DNA of 64,000 bases from Paenibacillus oenotherae (lineage in GTDB: Bacteria; Bacillota; Bacilli; Paenibacillales; Paenibacillaceae): contig NZ_JAHZIJ010000001.1 of NCBI RefSeq assembly GCF_019443105.1, positions 248,001-312,000 on the forward strand, in the 5' to 3' direction. The notes beneath the pieces were generated by a model that did not search any database, was not told the origin of the DNA, and saw only the letters and a program-made list of their open reading frames with translations. Made by a program: the position numbers and the translations under genes. Numbering within the stretch: the first letter of the stretch is position 1; each line of letters begins with the position of its first letter. Shown piece after piece: positions 8,440-20,826 of this stretch.

Positions 8440-9573
8440 TTACTTGGCTTCCTTATCGGCGCCCGTATTGGCTTCCTTATCAGCAGCACCCTCTGCATCC
8501 TTCTTCTCATCTTTTAAATTGTTCGTAATTTTTGCTTTGTCATTCAGGTCTTTCAACCAGGTTTGGGACATTTCGTACGTCTTGTTATTCATAATAATAT
8601 CTTTAACTTCTTCCTTCTTCTCTTCCAAAGTTGCTGAATGAGCATCTTTACGGTCCAGAAGCTTAATAACATGGAAGCCGCTATCCGTCTGAACTACACC
8701 ACTAAGCTCGTCCTTCTTAAGGTTGAACGCCGCGTCCTCGAATGGCTCGTGCATCGTGCCGCGAGGGAAGAAATCATACTCGCCGCCATTATCCTTGCTT
8801 CCTGGATCAGTCGACTTCTCCTTGGCAAGCTGGGCAAAGTCCGCGCCTTCCTTGAGCTGCTTCAGCACAGCTTCCGCTTCTTCCTTGGTCGCAAGCAGAA
8901 TATGAGCAACCTTGACCTGCTCTACTGTGTCGAATTGCGCTTTGTTCTCATCGAAGAACTGCTTGATTTCATCGTCAGTAATCGTTACTTTAGGCTCAAG
9001 AATTTTGCGCATCGTAAGCTGCGGAGCGAGCTGCTTCTTCAACGTCTCGATCGTCATCCCGCTACTCTGCAGCTGCTTCGTCAGTTCCTCTTCAGAACCG
9101 CCGAATCTTTCCTTGATGCTGTCGATTTCCTTATTAATATCTGCTTCTGTAATCTTTACTCCTGCTTTGTCTGCTTCTTGATTGATCAGCGTTTCTTGAA
9201 TCAGGTTATCCAGTGTTTGCTCGCCGCCAACTTCTACGAGAGACTTGTACAAATCTGCCTTCGTAATATCGTCTCCATTGACCGTAGCGACCACTTCATT
9301 GCTATCTCCGCCTCCGAATGGCGGCTTCCACAATACGATTACCAGCAATAGCGCCAAGCCAATCGCGATAAACATCCATGCTTTGCCACTGCTGCCCGCA
9401 GCTGGAGTGCCGCCAGCGCGTTCTTGCGTCTGCTCTTCCGCATGAGTGTCGGGAGCATCATTTCCGGATTCAGATACGATTGCATTGTCCTCTGCTACGT
9501 CCGGATCAATCCCTCTATCCGTGTCTTTCTTTGATAAATCCAAGTTCTTCTGTTCTGAATCTTTCTCGTTCAA
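8440..9573 (-). CDS. membrane-anchored PrsA/SurA-type peptidyl-prolyl isomerase
   Basis: A 377-residue protein. A long acidic cytoplasmic N-terminus (about 1-64) precedes one transmembrane segment (about 65-84). A SurA-like helical region rich in K, E and Q follows, then a parvulin domain (about 218-310) with VKVAHILLATKEEAE, FAQLAKEKSTDPGSKDNGGEYDFFPRG and SGFHVIKLLDR. The tail is a low-complexity K/E/D/A stretch. It would assist folding of exported proteins on the outer face of the membrane. PrsA is normally a lipoprotein; here there is no lipobox, and anchoring is by the transmembrane helix, which is a variant arrangement. Confidence 0.88.
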   Translation of the reverse strand: MNEKDSEQKNLDLSKKDTDRGIDPDVAEDNAIVSESGNDAPDTHAEEQTQERAGGTPAAGSSGKAWMFIAIGLALLLVIVLWKPPFGGGDSNEVVATVNGDDITKADLYKSLVEVGGEQTLDNLIQETLINQEADKAGVKITEADINKEIDSIKERFGGSEEELTKQLQSSGMTIETLKKQLAPQLTMRKILEPKVTITDDEIKQFFDENKAQFDTVEQVKVAHILLATKEEAEAVLKQLKEGADFAQLAKEKSTDPGSKDNGGEYDFFPRGTMHEPFEDAAFNLKKDELSGVVQTDSGFHVIKLLDRKDAHSATLEEKKEEVKDIIMNNKTYEMSQTWLKDLNDKAKITNNLKDEKKDAEGAADKEANTGADKEAK

Positions 9574-9681
9574 CGTTAAATCTCCCTTCTGGCATGAAAG
9601 CTCAGTGAATAGTTATTCTGACGTCACTATACCAGAAATTGAAACAAAAAACCTTAAGATTAAATAAAATTAAGCAATCGC

Positions 9682-10374
9682 TTACAAAATGAGCAGGTGA
9701 AGTGGAAGCAGCAGCAATGGTGTGAATACTGCGCAAGCCGCCATCGAAAAACTGCTAACACCTCCCATTTCCTCCGAATCAGCAAGCAATCTTGCCGAGC
9801 CGATCCCATGGGATGCCGCACCAATAGCAAGAGCAGCCGCTATCGCTCCTCTTACACCCGCAAGCCTGAGCAGTGGCGGGCCGATTAGACTGCCGAACAA
9901 TCCGGTCAGCGCGGTGAGAGCGGCTGTCAGTTCCGGCGTTCCGCCGAGCCAGCGGGTCAGATCGACGGCTACAGCCGTCGTGACAGACTTGGGCAGCGCC
10001 GAGAGCAGCATCTCTTTTGACCCGTTCAGCAGCAGGATCGAAAGAGCATTGAGGACCAGACCGGCCGCACTACCAACAAGGGCGCCAGCTATGAGGTGCG
10101 GAAGGTGATCCTTCAGGCGAATGGCGTGTTTATACAGCGGTACGGCAAGTGCAACAGTGGCTGGGCCAAGAAAGAATGTAACGAGCTCACCACCTGCCTC
10201 ATAGTAGCTATAGTCGATCTCCCCAGTAAGCAGCAGTGTATAGATGAGGATCGGAGCAGTAACTAGCGGGTGCAGCCAGCGGAATTTGCGGCGGATCAGC
10301 AGGGCACAGATGTAGGCAATTATAGTCACCGACACACCGAATAACAGTTCAGAATAGAGACCGCTGCTGTTCAT
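9682..10374 (-). CDS. lrgB: LrgB/CidB family membrane protein
   Basis: A 230-residue polytopic membrane protein with typical LrgB landmarks: LVTAPILIYTLLL, FFLGPATVALAVPLYK, LPKSVTTAVAVDL and GAASHGIGSARLL. LrgB partners with the holin-like LrgA; in various bacteria the pair is linked to murein hydrolase control, programmed lysis, or export of pyruvate and other small acids. The ATG at 10374 overlaps the end of the upstream lrgA-like gene by 26 bases, implying translational coupling. Confidence 0.92.
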   Translation of the reverse strand: MNSSGLYSELLFGVSVTIIAYICALLIRRKFRWLHPLVTAPILIYTLLLTGEIDYSYYEAGGELVTFFLGPATVALAVPLYKHAIRLKDHLPHLIAGALVGSAAGLVLNALSILLLNGSKEMLLSALPKSVTTAVAVDLTRWLGGTPELTAALTALTGLFGSLIGPPLLRLAGVRGAIAAALAIGAASHGIGSARLLADSEEMGGVSSFSMAACAVFTPLLLLPLHLLIL

Positions 10375-10720
10375 GCCCCTTCTCCCTCCCTCTGGACATC
10401 AATCTCTCCGCTGCGAAGCCCGTTGCCAGCATAATCGCAGCCGTTCCTGCCGTAACACTGACAGCTGCAGCAAGCCATGAATCCCCGATTAGCGGGAGAA
10501 AGGCAATCGCGCCGACAAGCAGCGGTACAAAAAACAGCATGAAATGTCCCGTAAGCAGCGCTGCGCACCCTTCCACCCATTCCACTCTGACAATATTCAG
10601 AAATAGTGCGGCCGCTAACAGCAGCAGCCCTAGAACATGCGAAGGAAGCGGGACGCCCGCTAGTGTATGCAGGAGCCAGCCGAGACCGTCAAATCCGATA
10701 ATGATAGCAAAACCGCGCAT
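10349..10720 (-). CDS. lrgA: LrgA/CidA holin-like membrane protein
   Basis: A 123-residue protein with four hydrophobic helices and the family core PLPSHVLGLLLLAAALF and LLTGHFMLFFVPLLVGAI. The start at 10720 is supported by GGAGGG five bases before the ATG. The N-terminus is a few residues shorter than common for the family. It is cotranscribed with the overlapping lrgB-like gene. No LytSR-type regulator is adjacent. Confidence 0.88.
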   Translation of the reverse strand: MRGFAIIIGFDGLGWLLHTLAGVPLPSHVLGLLLLAAALFLNIVRVEWVEGCAALLTGHFMLFFVPLLVGAIAFLPLIGDSWLAAAVSVTAGTAAIMLATGFAAERLMSRGREKGHEQQRSLF

Positions 10721-10932
10721 ATCATCCCTCCAACCGATGCATACTCTCCGGACAAATGCCCCGTATTCCGCACCTTGCCGCCGCTCAGAACACGAGTGGA
10801 AAGCTTATCTTCTGATTGTTATTCTGATTGTTTAATACTGTCTCTGACTGCTGTCCTGTCTATTGTATGTTTATCTTCCTCTTACAGAAGCGCTTATACG
10901 CTGCGGCTCGTTCTTTTTCCCATAAGCAGATG

Positions 10933-10938
10933 TATAAT
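10933..10938 (+). promoter_or_regulatory. consensus -10 box of a candidate small RNA
   Basis: A perfect TATAAT lies about 10 bases before the structured segment at 10945-11090. The -35 region (around 10910-10915) is weak. No open reading frame with a ribosome binding site follows, which favours a non-coding transcript. Confidence 0.45.
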
Positions 10939-10944
10939 TTGGCT

Positions 10945-11090
10945 GTCGGACGGCAATCATGAAGATATCGGCGTTGAGAGACGCCGTAGACAACCGCGGA
11001 GAAGACTTACGTTTCCCCATAAGCTCTTCGTCCGGTTTCTCCTCTCCCATGAAAGAGCGTCCTCGAAAGAGGGCGCTCGATTTTTTTGTT
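10945..11090 (+). ncRNA. candidate structured small RNA with C-rich loops
   Basis: A segment of about 145 bases bounded by a perfect TATAAT -10 box and a strong intrinsic terminator. CGGAC (10947-10951) can pair with GTCCG (11030-11034), closing a junction. Inside are a GGCGTT-GAGA-GACGCC tetraloop hairpin (10970-10985) and a second stem (GAAGA/TCTTC and CTTA/TAAG, 11001-11029) with apical loop CGTTTCCCCA. A single-stranded CTCCTCTCCC follows. Both C-rich stretches are complementary to Shine-Dalgarno sequences, as in RsaE/RoxS- and FsrA-type regulators. It does not match any riboswitch class I know. There is no downstream gene to regulate in cis, so a trans-acting RNA is the better guess. Confidence 0.5.
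11055..11090 (+). terminator. intrinsic terminator of the candidate small RNA
   Basis: GAGCGTCCTC-GAAA-GAGGGCGCTC (11055-11078) forms a 10-bp stem with one wobble and a GAAA tetraloop. It is followed by TTTTTTTG at 11081-11088. It is a textbook terminator although no annotated gene ends here. Confidence 0.85.
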
Positions 11091-11538
11091 TTTAAGCCAG
11101 CTCACAACATAGATGCTAACTGTCGGAGTTTCATTAGCATTTGCCATCCCAGTCCATGAAACAAATAGTAGTAGCAATCCTAAAAGATTTTGGGACACAA
11201 ACGACTATTTCGCCGTTACTTTGACGGACTTTTGGGGTATCGACTACTTCTATTTATTCCAATGACACGGAAAGTACGAAGACATATTTCCTCTAACTGT
11301 ACAACCTCGGCGATCAGTCTTTCGATAACCAGTTCAAAACTATTGGTGTTGGAGGCTCTTAATTCGCCTTGCTTCGAGCAGGTGGGTCGGGAAAGTGTGT
11401 GCTATTACTGTTCCGGCACCCTGTGTCCTAGTCTACTGCCTTACGCTTTAAGTAAGCGACGTTTGCATCGGTTAAACAATGAGTTAATCCAATGTCCATT
11501 CAAACGGGGCATTTCACAAACCGATGGTTTTTTGAAAA
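11091..11538. other. AT-rich stretch without a supported gene
   Basis: No frame combines a credible start, ribosome binding site and protein-like composition. A minus-strand stretch at 11216-11401 stays open for about 60 codons and would encode a helical segment (SFELVIERLIAEVVQLEE), but it has no start. It could be a remnant of a decayed gene. The composition is more AT-rich than the flanks, as is the adjacent HEPN gene. Confidence 0.3.
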
Positions 11539-12264
11539 TTAATTCGATTTTGATATATTTCTCGCTATGCTTGAACTAGCTAGCACCTCATCAAAATTTT
11601 TTATTCCTATCATCTCTATCGACTGAGTAATATTGATTGCCGTATTGAATCCAGCCGTCCAAGTGGGATACTCTAATTTAGCGCTTTTGTCCGATACTTC
11701 TTCCATCAATATATTTATAATGCTACTTTCGCAGCGTATCTTTACCTTTTTTATGATTTCAATTAAATAACCATATAAATACTTACTGTACTCATAAACT
11801 TCAACATACTCAGGAATTATACCTTGATGGATTACCTTATTTCGGAAATTTTCTACATTATTTTTTACTTGGGTAGGTGTTTCGTTGAATTCATTCAGAA
11901 ATAAAAAGTAGAATGCCCCCATTTGTCTTTGGGAGTTATTGGAGATAAGTTTCCAAGTATTATCATAGTTTTTTCTATCCGTTAATCCGCTCTTATTAAT
12001 AAAAATCTTAATGCAACACTCATAGAACCTTTCCACTGATGCGGCAAAGCTCGAAACTGCTTCTCTATAATAGCCCTCTTCCAGTGCTTTTAATCCGAGT
12101 TCAAATAGAATCTCAAATTTGAAATTTTGAAGTACTACTGTCATTTCATGTCCGTTTCTGCAGACGACTTTAGAAACACCCTCCTCGTTTACTTCAAAGT
12201 CTGTAACAGTTTGTTCACCATATATAATAGCGCAGTGATGGCAAATCGAGTTGAATAATTTCAA
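11539..12264 (-). CDS. zinc-ribbon plus HEPN-like protein
   Basis: A protein of about 241 residues. The N-terminus has a zinc-ribbon pattern: CHHC at residues 8-11, then C35-x2-GH at 35-39. A helical domain follows with an RxxxxH signature (RNKVIH, 141-146) in the context FRNKVIHQG, typical of HEPN domains. HEPN proteins are often RNases in toxin-antitoxin, Abi or other defence systems, but many are non-catalytic. Start TTG at 12264 is chosen because GGGGAGGGG lies six bases upstream; a TTG at 12285 is also in frame. Composition is AT-rich compared with the neighbours, suggesting acquisition by transfer. No partner antitoxin or nucleotidyltransferase gene is next to it. The function is inferred only. 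Confidence 0.6.
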   Translation of the reverse strand: MKLFNSICHHCAIIYGEQTVTDFEVNEEGVSKVVCRNGHEMTVVLQNFKFEILFELGLKALEEGYYREAVSSFAASVERFYECCIKIFINKSGLTDRKNYDNTWKLISNNSQRQMGAFYFLFLNEFNETPTQVKNNVENFRNKVIHQGIIPEYVEVYEYSKYLYGYLIEIIKKVKIRCESSIINILMEEVSDKSAKLEYPTWTAGFNTAINITQSIEMIGIKNFDEVLASSSIARNISKSN

Positions 12265-12807
12265 GTTATACCCCTCCCCGTTCAAATTTCTACAGCGGAG
12301 AGCCTTAATCCTTTATTTGGGTTAATCCATTGTTATGAGGACATTCGCAATAGAGACAACCGCTCCCTTATGCCTCATTTAGACATAAGGAAGAAATCCC
12401 CACCCTTTTCGTCGAAAAAAACTGATCGAGGAGTTATAACAGATGCACACTTTGAAAAATTGTGGAGGCGATGATTTCAATGAGTAGCCTAAAAGGGTTA
12501 CAACATTGGACTACGCTGTGTACGGGAATCTGGTCGTGCCCCTTCTTATATTTGGTGAGGATATCATGTTTCAACTACGAGAACGACACCGGCAAAATGC
12601 CGTCTTGTATGTCGACAGCACAAACGTAAATAAATTGTCACTTGTCATTGCTGATGTTCATATAATAGAAGCAGACTTCCTTAGTTAAATGTATGAGTAC
12701 TACTGCAGTTTAATTGACGCAGCTAAGTTGCCATTGCAATTGCGAAAACGAGCCATCCAAAGAAATTCCTGCGAAAACGCATGGTTTTTTCACACTCCGA
12801 CCAGATA
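12265..12807. other. intergenic region with weak short frames
   Basis: No convincing gene. CTTATG/CATAAG form a small hairpin at about 12368-12391. GGAGG at 12464-12468 precedes in-frame ATGs at 12471 and 12480 of a 48-codon frame ending near 12620. Spacing from the ribosome binding site is too short to the first ATG and too long to the second, and the product resembles no known family. Confidence 0.3.
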
Positions 12808-12950
12808 ACGATGAAATGCCTGCACTGTGGCAGGCATTTCATCGTATTTGCCCTTAATTGGCCCGTTCTTCTTCCTATTCCTGCACCCTAGCAGGTATTC
12901 TATCTCCTACTCGTTCTTTTAGCCGTAATTCCTGCACTTACGCAGGATTC
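12808..12950. repeat. three-hairpin repeat element, copy A
   Basis: Three palindromes share the core CCTGC-N6-GCAGG. The first (12808-12845) is a perfect 16-bp stem with loop ACTGTG. The second and third are imperfect hairpins (about 12877-12899 and 12928-12950). Loop centres are at 12826.5, 12887.5 and 12938.5, giving spacings of 61 and 51 bases. The same order and nearly the same spacing recur at 38944-39087, so this is one composite repeat. It is intergenic and non-coding. Confidence 0.85.
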
Positions 12951-13152
12951 CTTCTCTGTCTGCCTGAGGTTGTACGGCCAACCAGCTCCCTCCCTCCTCC
13001 AATCAACAAATCCCCCCCTCCTGCTCGCAGCCGACACCGTTCAACATCAGTTCAGGGCTAAAGTACGATTAACATAAACTGGTTATTTGTGACATACTTG
13101 CGTTAGACGCTGGCCGGCTCTAATAACTTTATGGAGGGTTGATTTTATCGGG

Positions 13153-13650
13153 ATGAAAAAATTATTCAGTGCAGTCCTTATGTGGACGCTTCTGCTGTCA
13201 ATCGCTTCCCAGACGGTATCGGCTGCGAATACAATTTGGGAGACGACGGATGTTTCATCTTGCATTTGCGAAGCCCAGAGCATCCAATTAAACGATCAAT
13301 TTATGGGGTACTTGGGTGCGGTTGATCAGTGGGGATTTATTGACTACGGGGATGCCTTCAAATGGACCAATACGACAGATCATGACATTGCAATCGAAGC
13401 ATGGCTTTACACTCCGCTTGGGATCGATTACGAGCTAAGAATTCGGATGGATGGCTACAACACGTTCGTGGCCGACAGGATAGGAAGTCAAGTGGATCAT
13501 AAAGCTTCCTTCGTCCCCTCGGGCCAGCCCAGAAGGCAGATTATTATTAAACCTGGACATTCAGCCTCTTTCTGGGTCCTTCCTTCAGGCGTCAACCTCA
13601 ATCCGACCAAAAACTACAAGCTTAAGATTAACGAAATTCCTATTCAATAG
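13153..13650 (+). CDS. secreted protein of unknown function
   Basis: A 165-residue protein with a clear signal peptide (MKKLFSAVLMWTLLLSIASQTVSA, cleavage likely after residue 24). The mature part is rich in beta-favouring and aromatic residues, with one pair of nearby cysteines (CIC) and no motif I recognise. It is probably exported and free in the wall or medium, since there is no lipobox or LPXTG. A GGAGGG lies about 13 bases before the ATG, a long spacing. It stands alone on the plus strand between the repeat element and a bidirectional terminator shared with the siderophore operon. Confidence 0.7.
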   Translation: MKKLFSAVLMWTLLLSIASQTVSAANTIWETTDVSSCICEAQSIQLNDQFMGYLGAVDQWGFIDYGDAFKWTNTTDHDIAIEAWLYTPLGIDYELRIRMDGYNTFVADRIGSQVDHKASFVPSGQPRRQIIIKPGHSASFWVLPSGVNLNPTKNYKLKINEIPIQ

Positions 13651-13674
13651 CTTATGACGCCATAATAATGAAAC

Positions 13675-13709
13675 GGCTGGCTCCCCTGTTATACAGACGG
13701 GAGCCAGCC
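13675..13709. terminator. bidirectional terminator ending the siderophore operon and the secreted-protein gene
   Basis: GGCTGGCTCCC and GGGAGCCAGCC form a perfect 11-bp stem. The plus side continues TCTTTGTCCTT and the minus side GTTTCATTATT. It lies between convergent stop codons at 13650 and 13734. Confidence 0.85.
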
Positions 13710-13733
13710 TCTTTGTCCTTCGCTGGCCGTTCG

Positions 13734-14957
13734 TTATCTGGCACTAACCTGCAAATGCGATCCCTGTTCATGAATAAAGAGATGCTGCGGATGCGGATGG
13801 CTCAAAAAATCATGATGCGAGATCGTCCAGCCATAGGCACCTGCCAGCTCGAACAGCACAATATCGCCAATGCGCACTTTTTCTACATAGATATCTCTGG
13901 CCAATACGTCCTTGGGTGTGCATAATTCCCCTGCTATCGTGATTTCAGCATCTGTAAGCTCCGCTCTGGCAAAAGGATAATCCCATCTCTCTATGGGCAA
14001 GATTCGAAACGGATGGTTGTGCTGCCAGGAGGACGGCAGGCGAAAATGATGGGTTCCGCCGCGGATGACGACAAAGCCGTGTCCATGGTTATGCTTCACA
14101 TCCAACACTTCGGCAGCGTAGTAGCCGCAGAACGCAGACAAATAGCGGCCGCATTCAAAAATAACCGTCACACCCGGCGGACACACCTCACTCACTTCCC
14201 CCGCAAGCCCTTCTGTAAATGCCCTCCAATCGAACTGGTCGTCCAGCTCAGCGTAATTGACGCCAATGCCGCCGCCCGCATTCAAGTACGAGATATCCAG
14301 ATTGAACATCCTTATCCATTCCATCACTCGGCTGCAATACAGCTTCACAAGCTGAATATGGCGTTCGCTGCTTAAATTGTTCGACAAGGAGTGCAGATGG
14401 AATCCCTCCAGCTTAATAGAAGGAAGAGTTCCGGCAAGGCTGATGACATCAGGAATTTCATGCTCGTCTATGCCGAATTGGGAGCGGGGGCCAGCCATCG
14501 TCAATGTTGCGTCAGGCAGCGAGGCTCGCAAATTCACCCGCAGCAGAACAGGAGCAACGATGCCAAGGCGGCTGGCAATATGACCGATGCGCTGCAGCTC
14601 ATTACGGCTCTCAACATGGAACAACTGAACCCCCAGTTGAAGCGCGCCTTCAATCTCCGCATCTGTCTTGCCTGGACCGCCGAAAATAACCGGAGCAGCA
14701 GGTGCGGCACGCCTCACTTTCTCCATCTCGCCAAATGAGGCCACCTCGAAGCCGTGCACGCTCTCAGACAATGCCCGCAATATCGGCTCCTCCGGATTCG
14801 CCTTCACCGCATAATACAACCGGCAATAGGGCGGCAGAGCGGCTATGCTCGACGCGGCATGGCGCCGGAGCGCCTCCATGTCATACAGATAGGCGCTGTA
14901 TGGCGCTTCACTCGTTCTTTTACAGGCAGCAATTTGTTCAATAATGGCATTCATCAT
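13734..14957 (-). CDS. PLP-dependent decarboxylase, SbnH-like (siderophore biosynthesis)
   Basis: A 407-residue fold-type III PLP decarboxylase related to diaminopimelate/ornithine decarboxylases. The PLP lysine lies in YYAVKANP near residue 53. The glycine-rich phosphate-binding NAGGGIGVNY and the C-terminal GELCTPKDVL and FELAGAYGW segments are present. In staphyloferrin B synthesis SbnH decarboxylates citryl-diaminopropionate to the ethylenediamine form. The neighbouring SbnA- and SbnB-like genes and three NIS synthetases support that role over amino-acid metabolism. Its start overlaps the preceding synthetase stop in an ATGA. It is the last gene of the operon, ending at the terminator at 13675-13709. 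Confidence 0.85.
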   Translation of the reverse strand: MMNAIIEQIAACKRTSEAPYSAYLYDMEALRRHAASSIAALPPYCRLYYAVKANPEEPILRALSESVHGFEVASFGEMEKVRRAAPAAPVIFGGPGKTDAEIEGALQLGVQLFHVESRNELQRIGHIASRLGIVAPVLLRVNLRASLPDATLTMAGPRSQFGIDEHEIPDVISLAGTLPSIKLEGFHLHSLSNNLSSERHIQLVKLYCSRVMEWIRMFNLDISYLNAGGGIGVNYAELDDQFDWRAFTEGLAGEVSEVCPPGVTVIFECGRYLSAFCGYYAAEVLDVKHNHGHGFVVIRGGTHHFRLPSSWQHNHPFRILPIERWDYPFARAELTDAEITIAGELCTPKDVLARDIYVEKVRIGDIVLFELAGAYGWTISHHDFLSHPHPQHLFIHEQGSHLQVSAR

Positions 14958-16864
14958 CTTCTCCAGTCCACCAGCCGATCCTCATAAGATGCCATATTCA
15001 GCGGATTGGGCAAATCGATATAGAGGGGATTCTCGCCCCTTTGCCGATAACAGCTGATGAAATTGGCCTTCACGGGCAATGTTTCACCAGTCAGCAAATC
15101 CAGCAGCCAAGGCCGGTAGGCGGGGTTCAGGAACAGCTGCGAGCTGGCTATGCATTCGCGCACGACATGCCACAGCTCCTTCTCGCTCCTCCTGGAATGA
15201 TAGCCGACTGTATGGATCACATGACCGAAATGATTGACAATGATGTAATATTTGAACCTCATCCACGCCTCTTCATCAGCATACAGCGCCGGACTATCAT
15301 CCTCGACAAGCTGCTCTGACAAATATAGATGCGCTCTGCTGCGGCTGATGCTCGCCCCCTCCAGATCTCTGACAGCCAGTGTACGCGGCCAGCCCTGCTC
15401 CAAAGCAAGCAAGGAATTCTGCACATGCGCCTCCAGACTGATGCCATGCTCCAGGAACAGCCACAACAGCGGAATAAGCGAAATCCCCACATACCGCTCC
15501 AGCCAGCTCGTAATAAACGCTTCATTCAGCGGCATGCTCCGCGCAGTGGCCGCAAGCTTGATCATCCCCCACAGCGGCGCATCCACTGCGTCGGATCGCT
15601 TCTCCAGCAAGGCGGCAACGACAAGCGGAGCAGCAGCTTCGTCGTATCGGCCCCCCTGCTGCTCGCACAGCGGGTTGTGCCGAAACAGGACGCCAAAGCT
15701 TGACGCAAGGCCTTCATCACCCGTGGCAAGTGTCCGGTAGCTCCGCTCAGGAATGACGACGAGGTCAGGATACGGCATCCCGGCCGCTAATGCGCGGGTT
15801 ACAATACGGCTTGCGTCAAGTGCCCGTCGAAGCTGTATCGTAGGGTTTACGCGCACAAAATTAGTAATTCTCACATTCAGCGGAAGCTTGTAGATCGCAG
15901 GAGCATCCTCCCCCCATACCGTGCGCACGGAAGAAGTGGGAAACAGCTTCTCACCCAACGGTCCAAGCTCAATAAGTCGCCGGGATGCCAGCAGAGAGCT
16001 GACTTCCCCCAGCCGCTTCACATATTCCGCCTGCCACGGGTGGCAGGGCAGCAGAATATAGTGGTGGTATTCTTCCCCGAGGCGGCGGCTTGCCTCCTCG
16101 ATTACAGTGGAGCTGAACAGCCCGCTCTCTTCGACGAAACCGACTGTACGCTCCTCGACGATTGACGGATCGGCGGAAAAATAGTGCAATTGGAACTCCG
16201 CCCCCAGCTCCGGCGAATACAACTCGGAATCCCGATGCGTAAAGCCTTGGGAGCTTTTGGGCGATGGATGAAAAGGATGGCCCAGCAGCAACGCCTGCTC
16301 GGCTGCCCTTACGAGGCCAACACCCCGCTGCTGCTCCAACGTTGCGTGATGCTTCGCCCCATTACAGCGCAAGTAGCACTCCGTCCGCGCCAGCGAGCCG
16401 CGTATCTGTTCCAGCATTTTTGCACCCATGAGAGCAGCTTCCTCTGCGCGTTCAGGCCTGGCTTCAGAGGCGGCAATTTCGCCCAGCAGCACCTGAGCCA
16501 AGTCCAGGGAGCCGCTCATCTCTCTGAATCCACGCTGCTCTTCCCGGGCATCCGATCCTCTTCTTATCCAGAGGCCGGTTCCGTATTTATGATGGCCGAT
16601 GGACGAAATATAGGCCAGCGTGCCCGCGATAACAACTCCCGTAGCCGGCAGTCTCAAGAGCAGCGGTCGTCCGCCTTCCTTCAACGCATCCTTCAGGGCG
16701 GAAGGCAGCTCGCTTAGGAGGCCGTCGCCAGGGACAGCAGCAGGATTACTAACAGCGGTCTCGCGCAAATAAGCATTCAGAAGCCTTTCGGACTGGGCCG
16801 CATCCGCCACCTGATCCCAGGAAGCGGTCTCAGCGGCAAGATTATGCTTGTATGGAATCATCAT
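14954..16864 (-). CDS. IucA/IucC-family NIS siderophore synthetase
   Basis: A 636-residue ATP-dependent carboxylate-amine ligase. Family landmarks are GHPFHPSPKSSQGF, LPCHPWQAEYV, KLPLNVRITNFVR, HGISLEAHVQNSLL and the C-terminal FerIC-like region. It joins a citrate or other carboxylate to an amine through an acyl adenylate. It differs from the other two synthetases in this operon (SPKSSQGF rather than CFKSRIGF), so it probably performs a distinct condensation. Which of the SbnC, SbnE or SbnF roles it fills cannot be told from motifs. It lies seven bases after the SbnB-like gene and overlaps the decarboxylase start. Confidence 0.9.
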   Translation of the reverse strand: MMIPYKHNLAAETASWDQVADAAQSERLLNAYLRETAVSNPAAVPGDGLLSELPSALKDALKEGGRPLLLRLPATGVVIAGTLAYISSIGHHKYGTGLWIRRGSDAREEQRGFREMSGSLDLAQVLLGEIAASEARPERAEEAALMGAKMLEQIRGSLARTECYLRCNGAKHHATLEQQRGVGLVRAAEQALLLGHPFHPSPKSSQGFTHRDSELYSPELGAEFQLHYFSADPSIVEERTVGFVEESGLFSSTVIEEASRRLGEEYHHYILLPCHPWQAEYVKRLGEVSSLLASRRLIELGPLGEKLFPTSSVRTVWGEDAPAIYKLPLNVRITNFVRVNPTIQLRRALDASRIVTRALAAGMPYPDLVVIPERSYRTLATGDEGLASSFGVLFRHNPLCEQQGGRYDEAAAPLVVAALLEKRSDAVDAPLWGMIKLAATARSMPLNEAFITSWLERYVGISLIPLLWLFLEHGISLEAHVQNSLLALEQGWPRTLAVRDLEGASISRSRAHLYLSEQLVEDDSPALYADEEAWMRFKYYIIVNHFGHVIHTVGYHSRRSEKELWHVVRECIASSQLFLNPAYRPWLLDLLTGETLPVKANFISCYRQRGENPLYIDLPNPLNMASYEDRLVDWRR

Positions 16865-16870
16865 CGCTCC

Positions 16871-20791
<3,921 letters not shown>

Positions 20792-20826
20792 CCTGCCTTT
20801 CTTTTGAATGATGATGAATCCGTGCT

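Noticed and set aside
8638-9351. Long plus-strand frame of 237 codons
   Set aside because: It is antisense to the foldase gene, whose domain structure is unmistakable; the frame has no start signal or motif.
11007-11198. Minus-strand 63-codon frame with a signal-peptide-like N-terminus
   Set aside because: The start is a GTG without a ribosome binding site, and the frame runs antisense through the candidate small RNA terminator, which explains its later sequence.
11190-11579. Plus-strand 129-codon frame
   Set aside because: No ribosome binding site, no protein-like motif, and it overlaps the 3' end of the better supported HEPN gene on the other strand.
12471-12623. Short frame after GGAGG
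   Set aside because: Spacing to either ATG is poor, the product looks random, and the codon use is unlike neighbouring genes.
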